Positions 26,557 through 34,430 of a DNA stretch of 54,131 bases are shown here, piece by piece. Made by a program: the position numbers and the translations under genes. Positions within the stretch are counted from its first letter, which is position 1. The number at the start of each line of letters is the position of its first letter. The notes beneath the pieces are model-generated. The model was not told where the DNA came from. It ran no database searches and saw nothing but the letters and a program-made list of their open reading frames with translations. The stretch is from Clostridiales bacterium (GTDB lineage: Bacteria; Bacillota; Clostridia; Christensenellales; Pumilibacteraceae): assembly GCA_022508485.1 (NCBI GenBank), contig JAFLVD010000014.1:1-54131 (forward strand), read 5' to 3'.

Positions 26557-26585
26557 TTGATTAAAATAATGATTACGGCTATCAT
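26557..26585 (+). promoter_or_regulatory. Sigma-A promoter of the lipoprotein/GH3 operon
   Basis: TTGATT (26557-26562), 17-bp spacer, TATCAT (26580-26585). Predicted start is near 26592, giving a 30-nt leader with GGAGG. Confidence 0.6.
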
Positions 26586-26621
26586 GGGGTCAAGAACAAA
26601 AAAATATGGAGGAAAACAAAA

Positions 26622-27605
26622 ATGAAACTCAAAAAAGTGTTAGCCGTAGCTATGGGCGTTGCAGTAGCCGCCTGCGCTATCCCCGGACTCGCCGCGTGCG
26701 ACGACAATAACGTCGAAGACACCGGCAAAGCATACACCATTAAGCAGGTGTATACCGACGACAATAAGGGCGATATTCCCGTGGACGCCGTAAACCAGGT
26801 CATGTTCGCTTACAACCCGGACGAAGTTTACGTAACGTTCGAGACCAAGCTTACGCTCGACTCCGACGGACTTAACTACACGCTCTACAAGACGATTTAC
26901 ACCAAAAAGATTGATGTTGACGGCTCAGGCAAGCTTGACTACACCTTTAAGGGCGAATGGGAATTTAAGGGCGACTACACGGTAGACGCGAGCAATTCGA
27001 ACGCGATTACCCTCAAGGTCCCCTCGACCGGCAAGTACAACTGCTACTATCCCACTGCGCTTAACTACCAGTCTGTCGAAAAGCAGACACAGGACTGGGT
27101 GGACAGTACCGAGTATCCCACCCTCATGACTCGCTTTAACAAGTGGTATCCCGTCAAGGCGGCTAAGGTTGTCGACCAGCCCGTAACGCTCGACGGCAAA
27201 ACCATGACGTTCGGCACGGTAGATCTCACCGTTCCCGACGAGGGCGACGAAGGCGACGAAGGTGATGAGGGCGACGATCCGGAGGATATGAGCGGCTGGG
27301 GTCTCGACGACGAGGCGCTCATCGCGGTCGGTGCCGGCGGCAAAGCTCTTAACATCTACGAGGACGGCACCTACAAGGTTGTCTACAACGACTATAATCT
27401 CACCGACGAGGGCACCTGGGAATTTGTTCAGACCGCAACCTCGGCTACGCTCACGCTTACCGCAGGCGAAAGCGTCATTACGGGAAGCGTAGACAGCGCA
27501 GGCAAGCTTGCTATCCACTACGTGTTCAGCACGCTCTCCATGATTGAGCAAGACTTTGAGCTTACTTACAGTCATTGGAGTCTGTTGACGCAGTCCGCCA
27601 ACTAA
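26622..27605 (+). CDS. Lipoprotein of unknown function with acidic Gly-Asp-Glu linker
   Basis: The 327-residue product has a lipobox (LAAC, Cys26) and two beta-rich parts (about 35-205 and 228-325). They are joined by an acidic linker with repeated EGDEGD units at about 207-222. The second part (ALNIYEDGTYKVVYNDY, then TDEGTWEF) resembles small lipocalin-like beta domains frequent in clostridial lipoproteins. No family is recognised with confidence. It is upstream of the GH3 gene and probably cotranscribed, separated by a 12-bp hairpin. A role as substrate-binding or chaperone partner of the GH3 enzyme is a guess from position. Confidence 0.85.
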   Translation: MKLKKVLAVAMGVAVAACAIPGLAACDDNNVEDTGKAYTIKQVYTDDNKGDIPVDAVNQVMFAYNPDEVYVTFETKLTLDSDGLNYTLYKTIYTKKIDVDGSGKLDYTFKGEWEFKGDYTVDASNSNAITLKVPSTGKYNCYYPTALNYQSVEKQTQDWVDSTEYPTLMTRFNKWYPVKAAKVVDQPVTLDGKTMTFGTVDLTVPDEGDEGDEGDEGDDPEDMSGWGLDDEALIAVGAGGKALNIYEDGTYKVVYNDYNLTDEGTWEFVQTATSATLTLTAGESVITGSVDSAGKLAIHYVFSTLSMIEQDFELTYSHWSLLTQSAN

Positions 27606-27614
27606 GTTTTACAC

Positions 27615-27644
27615 GATAAATCCGATTGAAAAATCGGATTTATC
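27615..27644 (+). other. Perfect 12-bp hairpin between lipoprotein and GH3 genes
   Basis: GATAAATCCGAT (27615-27626) pairs perfectly with 27633-27644 around loop TGAAAA. No T-run follows, so it is not a normal terminator. It begins 9 nt after the lipoprotein stop and ends 20 nt before the GH3 start. It could protect the upstream message from 3' decay or adjust the ratio of the two products. Confidence 0.65.
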
Positions 27645-27664
27645 ACTTAATAGAGGTATTAAAT

Positions 27665-30600
27665 ATGAAACTTAAAATGAGTAATTTTAAATTCCGCCTC
27701 ATTCTCATTCCCATTATGGCTTTTCTGTTTTTGATTATCGTAGTGGGAACGCCGATTGCGATGTACTTCGAGTCATCTCTCGATACCTACCTCGGCATGG
27801 GCGACAGAAAGGTCGTAGGCGGCGGCGGATCTTACAGTAAAGAGCAGACCGATTATTACGGTCAAAAGTACCCTTTAAACGATAAGGGCAAGCTCGATTC
27901 GAGCTATGCGGCTTACAAGGTGGGCGAGGAAATATCGGACGAGGGCGAGGTCCTTCTTAAAAACGACGGCACCCTTCCGCTCGCCAAACAGACAAAAGTT
28001 ACTCCGCTCGGATTCCGTTACGTTACGCCCGTCATGACGGGTACCGGCTCGGGTGCGGCGACGCTACTGCAAAGCTTTGTCGTCCGTCCGAGCGGCGCGC
28101 TCAACAAGTACTTTGACGTCAATAAAAAGATGGAATCGGTACTTAACGGCGCCGACCCCACCTACGCGACTGCGCAGGGCTATAAGGGTAAATCGGACAA
28201 CAACGGCACGTTCAGCGGTGCGACAAGCTCGGTCGGCGAGTTTAAGCCGACGATCTATAAGGCAAGCGATATAGGCGATTACAAAACGGCCATTGTGTTT
28301 ATAGGCCGTCAAGGCGGCGAGGGCGGCGACCTGCAAATGACACCGTACTACGACGGCGCCACCAAAATAGCCGAACACCAGCTTCAGCTTATGCCTTACG
28401 AAAAACAGATGATTGCCTTTGCCGAGCTTAACTTCGACAAGGTGGTCGTTATCGTCAATTCGCCCAACCCCATGGAACTCGGTTCGCTTCAAGCCGACAA
28501 CAAGATTAACGCCATTTTGTGGGTAGGCACCACCGGAAGCCGCGGCTTCGAATCGATGGGCAAAATCCTTTGCGGCGACGTCAATCCTTCGGGCAGGCTC
28601 GTGGACACTTACTACCGCGATTTTAAGGCGGACCCTACGTTTAATAACTACGGTTACTTCTATTACACCAACGATTCCGCGTTTACGCACAGGAAGGAGG
28701 AGCACGACGACAAGGCGCACTTTGTGGAGTACGAAGAAGGCATCTACCTCGGCTACAAGTACTACGAAACGCGCTTTACGGACGAAGGCGAGTACGCTCA
28801 GGCGGTCGTGTATCCGTTCGGCTACGGCCTTACGTACAGCGGCAATGCAGTCAGTCAAGAGCTTACCGAAGTTACCTACGACAAGGCTACCGGCGCCGTT
28901 ACCGTAAAGGGCAAGGTTAAGAACGACTCGGCGCTTGACGCCAAAGAGGTTGTGCAGGTGTACTTTAATCCGCCGTACAGCACTTCGAGCAAAATAGAAA
29001 AAGCGGCAAAAAACCTTGTCGCGTTCGAAAAAATCTCCGTCGCCAAAAACTCGGAAAAGAGCTTTGAAATATCCTTCGCGGCCGAGGACATGGCTTCGTA
29101 CGACTACAAGGGCTACTACTCCGAGGGTAAAGGATCGTACGTGCTCGAAGGCGGCAGCTACGAAATCCATATCGGCAAAAACTCGCACGACAGCTGGGAC
29201 AGCGACACGATTTCGGTCGAAAAGACGATAGTCTACTACAACGCTTCCGACGTCGCTTCGCCCAAGTCCGACTGCGAGTACGTAGGCAAGCGCGCCTCGG
29301 ACGAAATCGTCGCCACCAATCAATACGACTATATCAGCGACTACATGGACGGCGTGGGCGAGTTCGGCGCGAACGGAAAAACCGATAAGCTCACTCGCGA
29401 GGACGGATTAAAATCGGGTACGACCGCGCCGGTAAACGTAGCCGCACCCAAAGCGGTTATCGACCAGTTTAAAAAGAGCGCGGAAGGCTCGTTCGACTAC
29501 GACAAATACATCACCGAAAAGTACGGCAGTAAAGCGCCCAAATCGGGTGCGGACAACGGCCTTACGCTCTCCGAGCTTCGCGGCCTTCCTTACGACGACG
29601 AAAAGTGGGATCTCCTTCTCGATCAGCTCGATTATTCCTCTAACGAAATCGATAAGCTTCTCGGCTACGGCGCGTTTAATACGGCGGCGGTCTCGGCAAT
29701 CGGAAAGGGCAAGACCAACGACAGCGACGGTCCGCAGGCGATAGGCAAAACGGGCGTGTCCGACGGAACGGGCGCGGCAAATGCGTACCCGGCGGAGGTC
29801 GTTATCGCTTCCACTTGGAACAAAGAGCTTGCCGAAAAAATGGGCGTTGCGATAGGCGACGAGGCGCTCGCGCAAAACGCCAACGGTTGGTACGCCCCTG
29901 CGTGCAACATTCACCGCAGCCCCTTCCTCGGCAGGGTGTACGAGTATTACAGCGAGGACGCGGTGCTGTCCGGCTACATGGCGGCATACACCGTTCAGGG
30001 CGCGGCGTCTCGCGGCTTCACCGCATTCATCAAGCACTTTGCCGTAAACGACCAAGAAAGCGGCAGAATAGCGGCAATGACCTGGCTGGACGAGCAAACC
30101 CTTCGCGAGATATATCTCAAACCGTTCGAAATGGCGGTAAAGCTCGGCAAGGTAGAGGAAAAGTATCTCTCTAAGGACGCGGACGGCACATATTCCGTTA
30201 AGACCGTAACGAGAAAGGCCGCTACCGCAATGATGACCTCGATGAACTATATCGGCGCCGTCTGGACGAGTCTCGACTACACTCTCACCACCACGGTGCT
30301 CAGAAACGAGTGGGGCTTTGAGGGCGCGGTAATCACCGACTCAGCCACCCCCGAAAAGAACCAGCTCAACAACTCGATTGCGGCAGGCAATGATTACTAC
30401 CTCACCTTTATGAGCTCTAAGCTGACCGACAAAACCTCCGCCGCGGCGCAGTGGGCGATTAGGCAGGCGGTTCACAACATCTGCTATGCGGTTGTAAACA
30501 GCAACTATACGCAGTACGTGGGTCCCGGACAGAACGTTGAGTTTACAATGTCCCCGTGGAAGATAGGTCTTATAATAGGCGACGTAGTGCTCGGCGCGCT

Positions 30601-30739
30601 TGTTGTCGGCGGCGCGGTGTGGATTGTAATGCGCACCCTCGACGAAAAGAAGCACGACGGTAAGTACGCTAAGCGCGGCAAAAAGACCGCGAGCGCGGAC
30701 GAAGCGCAGCAGGATAAAAAAGAAGAAATTCAAGAATAA
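27665..30739 (+). CDS. Permuted GH3 glycosidase anchored by membrane helices at both ends
   Basis: The 1024-residue product has a membrane helix at about 15-45, then the GH3 C-terminal alpha/beta domain first (about 90-390, GEVLLKNDGTLPL to YPFGYGLTY). A FnIII-like domain (about 410-505) and the GH3 TIM barrel (about 635-930) follow. A second membrane helix (about 965-988) and a basic tail end the protein. Barrel motifs are intact: DGPQ (near 687), NIHRSPFLGR, FIKHFAVNDQE and the nucleophile Asp892 in VITDS. This reversed domain order is known from some rumen Clostridia beta-glucosidases. Both ends should be cytoplasmic, holding the catalytic part against the outer membrane face. The ATG at 27665 (GAGG upstream) is preferred over in-frame TTG at 27626, which lies in the hairpin. 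Confidence 0.93.
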   Translation: MKLKMSNFKFRLILIPIMAFLFLIIVVGTPIAMYFESSLDTYLGMGDRKVVGGGGSYSKEQTDYYGQKYPLNDKGKLDSSYAAYKVGEEISDEGEVLLKNDGTLPLAKQTKVTPLGFRYVTPVMTGTGSGAATLLQSFVVRPSGALNKYFDVNKKMESVLNGADPTYATAQGYKGKSDNNGTFSGATSSVGEFKPTIYKASDIGDYKTAIVFIGRQGGEGGDLQMTPYYDGATKIAEHQLQLMPYEKQMIAFAELNFDKVVVIVNSPNPMELGSLQADNKINAILWVGTTGSRGFESMGKILCGDVNPSGRLVDTYYRDFKADPTFNNYGYFYYTNDSAFTHRKEEHDDKAHFVEYEEGIYLGYKYYETRFTDEGEYAQAVVYPFGYGLTYSGNAVSQELTEVTYDKATGAVTVKGKVKNDSALDAKEVVQVYFNPPYSTSSKIEKAAKNLVAFEKISVAKNSEKSFEISFAAEDMASYDYKGYYSEGKGSYVLEGGSYEIHIGKNSHDSWDSDTISVEKTIVYYNASDVASPKSDCEYVGKRASDEIVATNQYDYISDYMDGVGEFGANGKTDKLTREDGLKSGTTAPVNVAAPKAVIDQFKKSAEGSFDYDKYITEKYGSKAPKSGADNGLTLSELRGLPYDDEKWDLLLDQLDYSSNEIDKLLGYGAFNTAAVSAIGKGKTNDSDGPQAIGKTGVSDGTGAANAYPAEVVIASTWNKELAEKMGVAIGDEALAQNANGWYAPACNIHRSPFLGRVYEYYSEDAVLSGYMAAYTVQGAASRGFTAFIKHFAVNDQESGRIAAMTWLDEQTLREIYLKPFEMAVKLGKVEEKYLSKDADGTYSVKTVTRKAATAMMTSMNYIGAVWTSLDYTLTTTVLRNEWGFEGAVITDSATPEKNQLNNSIAAGNDYYLTFMSSKLTDKTSAAAQWAIRQAVHNICYAVVNSNYTQYVGPGQNVEFTMSPWKIGLIIGDVVLGALVVGGAVWIVMRTLDEKKHDGKYAKRGKKTASADEAQQDKKEEIQE

Positions 30740-30801
30740 ATCGGAAACACGAGAATAAAATACAGAAAGAACTTAGATTACATTCTTAGTTTTTCCTCCA
30801 T

Positions 30802-30841
30802 AGGAACGCTTTCGGGTCAGTCCGAGGGCGTTCCTTATTTT
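30802..30841 (+). terminator. Rho-independent terminator of the GH3 operon
   Basis: AGGAACGC (30802-30809) pairs with GCGTTCCT (30828-30835), with an inner TCGG/CCGA pairing. TATTTTT follows. Confidence 0.88.
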
Positions 30842-30876
30842 TGCTTTATTGCGCGGTTGCATATACAATCGGCGTA

Positions 30877-30905
30877 TTGACAAAACAAGTAAAAAGTTAT
30901 ATATT
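30877..30905 (+). promoter_or_regulatory. Sigma-A promoter of the 77-residue protein gene
   Basis: TTGACA (30877-30882), 17-bp spacer, TATATT (30900-30905). A leader of about 27 nt carries AAAGGGGAG. A TATAAT also occurs at 30905-30910 but at poor spacing. Confidence 0.7.
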
Positions 30906-30938
30906 ATAATTAACAAAATCGACGAAAGGGGAGAGCAC

Positions 30939-31172
30939 ATGTCTAAAATAGTCGAAATCGGTTATGATACCGAAGTTCAGGTTCGCCGCAAGGTGAGTGG
31001 GGTTAAATGCCTTTGGAAAATGGGCGAGCTTGATAACGGCGAGCGCTGTCTTATTTTAAGCACCTACAATCCTGCCGCCAAGAGCGGCGCGGTTAACCAG
31101 TCCCTTCACATAACCAAAAAGGTTGCCAAACAGTTAATCGAGCTTTTTAACCGCGAGCTTTTAAATAATTAA
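30939..31172 (+). CDS. Small protein of unknown function (77 residues)
   Basis: Family not recognised. The product is soluble and compact in feel, with a predicted beta-rich first part (IVEIGYDTEVQVRRKVSG, then CLILSTYN) and an amphipathic C-terminal helix (TKKVAKQLIELFNRELL). The ATG at 30939 is chosen over an upstream in-frame codon because a strong AAAGGGGAG site lies just before it and a promoter lies further upstream. It has its own promoter and a weak hairpin downstream, so it is likely monocistronic. Confidence 0.75.
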   Translation: MSKIVEIGYDTEVQVRRKVSGVKCLWKMGELDNGERCLILSTYNPAAKSGAVNQSLHITKKVAKQLIELFNRELLNN

Positions 31173-31194
31173 CCGATAACTAAAAACATATCCG

Positions 31195-31217
31195 CGCTTT
31201 TATCTTGCTTAAAAGCG
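31195..31217 (+). terminator. Possible weak terminator after the 77-residue protein gene
   Basis: CGCTTTTA (31195-31202) pairs with TAAAAGCG (31210-31217) around a 7-nt loop. Only TTT follows directly; a run of seven T comes about 14 nt later. Confidence 0.45.
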
Positions 31218-31351
31218 TTTATACCGTTGTGTTTTTTTCGAGGTTCGGGATAGTAAAGCGAATAATTATCCCGTCGTCTTTTCGGGCGGCGAATTGCTAA
31301 GCTAAGTATACCGCCGGGGAAAAACCGGAATAATTATTTTCGGGGGTGCGC

Positions 31352-32383
31352 ATGAAAATAGCTGTTTTCGACGCAAAGGATTACGACGTTCGGTCGTTTA
31401 CCGAGTGTGGGGAAAAGTACGGTATCGATTTTAAGTTTTACGAAACGAAGCTCAACGAGGATACCGTAAATCTTGCATGCGGCTACGACGGGGTGTGCGT
31501 GTTTGTAAACGACACTGTAAACCCTGCCGTTATCGACAAGCTTTACGCGGCGGGAATTCGCGTAATTGCGCTTCGCTGCGCCGGGTATAACAACGTGGCG
31601 CTCGAACACTGCTTTAAAAAGATTCACGTTTTTCACGTTCCGGCGTACTCGCCGTACGCGGTTGCGGAACACACTATGGCGCTTCTTTTAACTTCCGTCA
31701 GGCGGATTCACAAGGCGTACAACCGCACTAAGGAATTTAACTTTTCGCTGAGCGGACTTACCGGGTTCGATCTTCACGGCAAAACCGTGGGCGTAATCGG
31801 AACGGGCAAGATAGGGTGCATATTTATCGATATCTGCAAGGGCTTCGGAATGAACGTTATCGCCTACGACAAATTCCCAAAAAAGGACGCGGATATAAAT
31901 TACGTTCCGCTCGACGAATTGCTGTCAAGTAGCGACGTAATTTCGCTTCACTGTCCGCTCACCGAGGACACCTTCCACATTATCGACGACGGCGCTGTCG
32001 CCAAGCTGAAAAAGGGCGTTATCGTGCTGAACACGTCGCGCGGCGCGCTTATCGATTCGGAAGCGCTCTTGGAGGGCATAAAAAAGCGCATAATAGGCGC
32101 GGCGTGCCTGGACGTTTACGAGGAAGAGGCGGACGTTTTCTTTCAAGACTTTTCGGGGCATATCGTAGAGGACGATATTCTCGCGCGGCTTATTTCAATG
32201 CCAAACGTTATCGTAACGTCGCACCAGGCGTTTTTAACGGAGGAGGCTTTAAACAATATCGCCCAAACGACCGCCCAAAACCTAACAGACTTTTTTAACG
32301 GGAAGAGCAACGATAACGAGCTTTGCTACCGCTGCGGAAACGTAGATACGTGCAGGAAAAAGCGTAAAGCCCGTTGCTTTTAG
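31352..32383 (+). CDS. D-lactate dehydrogenase / D-2-hydroxyacid dehydrogenase
   Basis: The 343-residue product has the fermentative D-LDH pattern: RCAGYNNV (about 75-82), the NAD-binding GTGKIG, catalytic Arg in LNTSRGALID, Glu in DVYEEE, and His in TSHQAFLTEEA. It reduces pyruvate to D-lactate with NADH, regenerating NAD in fermentation. The ATG at 31352 is chosen because it starts the standard MKIAVFDAK; a GTG two codons earlier is part of the G-rich ribosome site. The C-terminus carries an unusual tail with four Cys in 17 residues (CYRCGNVDTCRKKRKARC). No clear promoter was found; two copies of an AATAATTAT palindrome-like motif precede it. Confidence 0.92.
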   Translation: MKIAVFDAKDYDVRSFTECGEKYGIDFKFYETKLNEDTVNLACGYDGVCVFVNDTVNPAVIDKLYAAGIRVIALRCAGYNNVALEHCFKKIHVFHVPAYSPYAVAEHTMALLLTSVRRIHKAYNRTKEFNFSLSGLTGFDLHGKTVGVIGTGKIGCIFIDICKGFGMNVIAYDKFPKKDADINYVPLDELLSSSDVISLHCPLTEDTFHIIDDGAVAKLKKGVIVLNTSRGALIDSEALLEGIKKRIIGAACLDVYEEEADVFFQDFSGHIVEDDILARLISMPNVIVTSHQAFLTEEALNNIAQTTAQNLTDFFNGKSNDNELCYRCGNVDTCRKKRKARCF

Positions 32384-32411
32384 CCGTTTCTCACGCAAAT
32401 TACGGCAATAA

Positions 32412-32444
32412 AAAATCGGCAGGCGCAAAACGTCCGCCGATTTT
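32412..32444. terminator. Bidirectional terminator between the D-LDH gene and the 69-residue gene
   Basis: AAAATCGGC (32412-32420) pairs with GCCGATTTT (32436-32444). A-rich sequence on one side and T-rich on the other allow use from both strands. Confidence 0.82.
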
Positions 32445-32458
32445 ATAATGCAAAAAGT

Positions 32459-32668
32459 TCAGTCGAAAATGATAAATGGGTTAAGCTCGGAGGGGCTTTT
32501 CCAGTCGATATTGTACTTTTCTTTAAGAAGCTTCTTTTTCGCATGCCAATACACATGACAAAAGCCCAGACCGCGAGGCGCGTCTTTAAACCTTTCGTCA
32601 AGCTCTTTTTCAAGCTCGCTCTCTATCTTTTTGTATTCCTCGGTTTCTTCTATCGGATCTTTGTACAC
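32459..32668 (-). CDS. Small charged protein of unknown function (69 residues)
   Basis: Family not recognised. The N-terminal half is a strongly charged helix (ETEEYKKIESELEKELDERF), followed by GLGFCHVYWHAKKKLLKEKY, whose FCHVYWHAKK segment is distinctive. It has a GTG start with AGGAAGGGA upstream, its own promoter (TTGACT-N17-TATAAT) and a shared terminator downstream, so it is well supported as a gene despite its size. Confidence 0.75.
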   Translation of the reverse strand: MYKDPIEETEEYKKIESELEKELDERFKDAPRGLGFCHVYWHAKKKLLKEKYNIDWKSPSELNPFIIFD

Positions 32669-32700
32669 GGTATGTCCCTTCCTGCTTTATTTCGATACCG

Positions 32701-32729
32701 ATTATACTACGACCGAACGGAAAAGTCAA
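32701..32729 (-). promoter_or_regulatory. Sigma-A promoter of the 69-residue gene
   Basis: Minus strand TTGACT (32729-32724), 17-bp spacer, TATAAT (32706-32701). Leader is about 26 nt. Confidence 0.8.
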
Positions 32730-32783
32730 TATCCCTTTTTCCGCCGCGGATTATCTTTTGGGCAGGGGTGGGCGAAGTAACAG

Positions 32784-32805
32784 TCGGGCTAAAATTTTAG
32801 CCCGA
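32784..32805. promoter_or_regulatory. Perfect 22-bp palindrome, candidate operator
   Basis: The half-site TCGGGCTAAAA is followed at once by its exact reverse complement. It lies between two divergent genes, 41 bp before the -35 box of the large surface operon. Neither adjacent gene ends here, so it is not needed as a terminator and more likely binds a dimeric regulator. Confidence 0.5.
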
Positions 32806-32845
32806 TTTGCCGAGTATGGAACATATTCGACCGATTATGACCGAG

Positions 32846-32874
32846 TTGTGGATATCAAAACGCTATTATATTAA
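32846..32874 (+). promoter_or_regulatory. Possible promoter of the 16-kb surface operon
   Basis: TTGTGG (32846-32851), 17-bp spacer, TATTAA (32869-32874). Both boxes are weak, which fits an activated or repressed promoter. GGGAGAAAAGG precedes the ATG at 32913. Confidence 0.45.
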
Positions 32875-32912
32875 AATGTAGTAGGCAAAAAAATATATAC
32901 GGGAGAAAAGGC

Positions 32913-34430
32913 ATGAGGAAGATTAGGTATATTGCGGCTATTACCCTTGCGGCGGTTACTGCTATTTTGTGCAGTCTTACGTTTGCCGGCTGTGGGTATT
33001 GTCAGCATAAACTGACCGAGCTTGTAAAGGAGCCGTCCACATGCGTAAAGCAGGGACTGCGCACCGCGTACAAGTGCGAAAAGTGCGGCACCATGTTCGG
33101 CTACTCGCTCGAAAAGGGGTTGTACGAAATAAAAAAGCGCGAAAAGGCACCGCTCGGCAAGCACACAGTGGGGCCGCACTGCGAGTTTGCTATTCCCGAG
33201 GGCAAAACCTCTTTTGCGGATATGAACGTGTATTCCGAGTGCGCCGAGTGCGAGGAACGGTTCCTCGTCGACAAGGAAGGACTTATTCCGTTTACTCCGT
33301 CCGATAATAACAACACGGCAAGCGCAAAGCACGTGCGCGACGGCAATTATTCGGCGACCGAAATAACTTTCGCGGCAGGTACTCAAAGCGGCGCGGTGCA
33401 TACTATTATGCCGCTTAGCGACAGCAAGTCGGACGCGCGCGCCAACGTTAACGTTCCGTTCGATTCCAACGAGCCGCGCTATCTTATTACGCTTATTTAC
33501 AACCTCGGCAGTAAGGACGTAACCGTTACATACGGCGCCGAGTGCTACGGCGAGCACTGCACGTCGCCCGAGGTAACCGTGCCGGCAGGCGGCTTTGCTA
33601 CGGCGTCCGCAGAGCTTGTCTTTACTCTCACTCAGCCGAGAAGCTATCACGAGCTTACAATGCTGACCACGCTCGACTCGGCGGTTACGCTTAGGGTAAT
33701 GGGCTACTACTACACAACCGACAAAGTAAAAAGCGTCGAGCTTGCGAGCAAGGGCAGAACGGACTACATGCAGGGCGAAATGCTCGACACCGACCGCATA
33801 ACGCTTACCGCGGTGTACGGTCCCGACGTAAGCAAAATCCTCACGCCCGACGAGTACACGATTAACCTCGAAGGAAAAATCCTTACGGTCGAGGACACCG
33901 AGGTTGTCATAACCTACAAAAAGCAGACCTTTAAATATAACATCACGGTGCGCAACTATACGAGAGGGCAAAACCTCGCGCTCGGCAAAACCGCCACCGC
34001 AAGCGAGACAGGGTTTAATCCGTCGCAGTTCGGACTCGAAAAGCTGACCGACGGAAAGTACGATAACTTTAACGCCTGGGGTTCCGACAAGCACCCTTCC
34101 GAAAAATCCACGGTGTGGGTTCAAGTCGACCTCGAGGACATAACGGAAATCGACAACGTAGTGCTGTACGCGCGGCACGACGGAATGTACTTTCCGCGCT
34201 CGTACTACATAGAGGTTTCTACGGACGGTACAAACTTTACAAAGGTGTTCGAGGAAGAAGAGGACGAGGAAGCGCTTCAAAACGGAACAAATTCCCGTGC
34301 AATCCTGTTCGATACGAAACCTGCGCGTTTCGTAAGAATTGTAGGCACCGCTCTTACTAACGGATCGGGCGGCGCGTACTACTTGGAGTTTGCGGAAATC
34401 GAAGTATACAAAACTACGGAGGCAGGCTGA
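32913..34430 (+). CDS. Lipoprotein with Cys-rich head, Ig-like part and discoidin (F5/8 type C, CBM32-like) domain
   Basis: The 505-residue product has a lipobox (FAGC, Cys27) followed by a Cys/His-rich head of the type CxHxL...STC...KCEKCG common in clostridial surface proteins. A beta region (about 125-270) and a Big_3-like segment (about 275-345) come next. A C-terminal discoidin domain (about 348-500) has NLALGKTATAS, VWVQVDLEDITEIDNV, YIEVSTDGTNF and PARFVRIVG. Discoidin/CBM32 domains usually bind sugars. It is the first gene of the 16-kb operon, and its stop overlaps the next ATG by one base. It probably helps capture the glycan cut by the GH3 protein. Confidence 0.9.
   Translation: MRKIRYIAAITLAAVTAILCSLTFAGCGYCQHKLTELVKEPSTCVKQGLRTAYKCEKCGTMFGYSLEKGLYEIKKREKAPLGKHTVGPHCEFAIPEGKTSFADMNVYSECAECEERFLVDKEGLIPFTPSDNNNTASAKHVRDGNYSATEITFAAGTQSGAVHTIMPLSDSKSDARANVNVPFDSNEPRYLITLIYNLGSKDVTVTYGAECYGEHCTSPEVTVPAGGFATASAELVFTLTQPRSYHELTMLTTLDSAVTLRVMGYYYTTDKVKSVELASKGRTDYMQGEMLDTDRITLTAVYGPDVSKILTPDEYTINLEGKILTVEDTEVVITYKKQTFKYNITVRNYTRGQNLALGKTATASETGFNPSQFGLEKLTDGKYDNFNAWGSDKHPSEKSTVWVQVDLEDITEIDNVVLYARHDGMYFPRSYYIEVSTDGTNFTKVFEEEEDEEALQNGTNSRAILFDTKPARFVRIVGTALTNGSGGAYYLEFAEIEVYKTTEAG

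Noticed and set aside
27626-27664. Longer GH3 start at TTG 27626
   Set aside because: It lies inside the 12-bp hairpin without a ribosome site; the ATG at 27665 has GAGG upstream and begins just before the membrane helix.
28064-29323. 419-residue minus-strand open frame
   Set aside because: It is a shadow of the permuted GH3 gene; the composition is that of antisense of this codon style.
32871-34280. 469-residue minus-strand open frame
   Set aside because: It lies opposite the discoidin lipoprotein gene, whose lipobox and domains are evident. It has no promoter or ribosome site.
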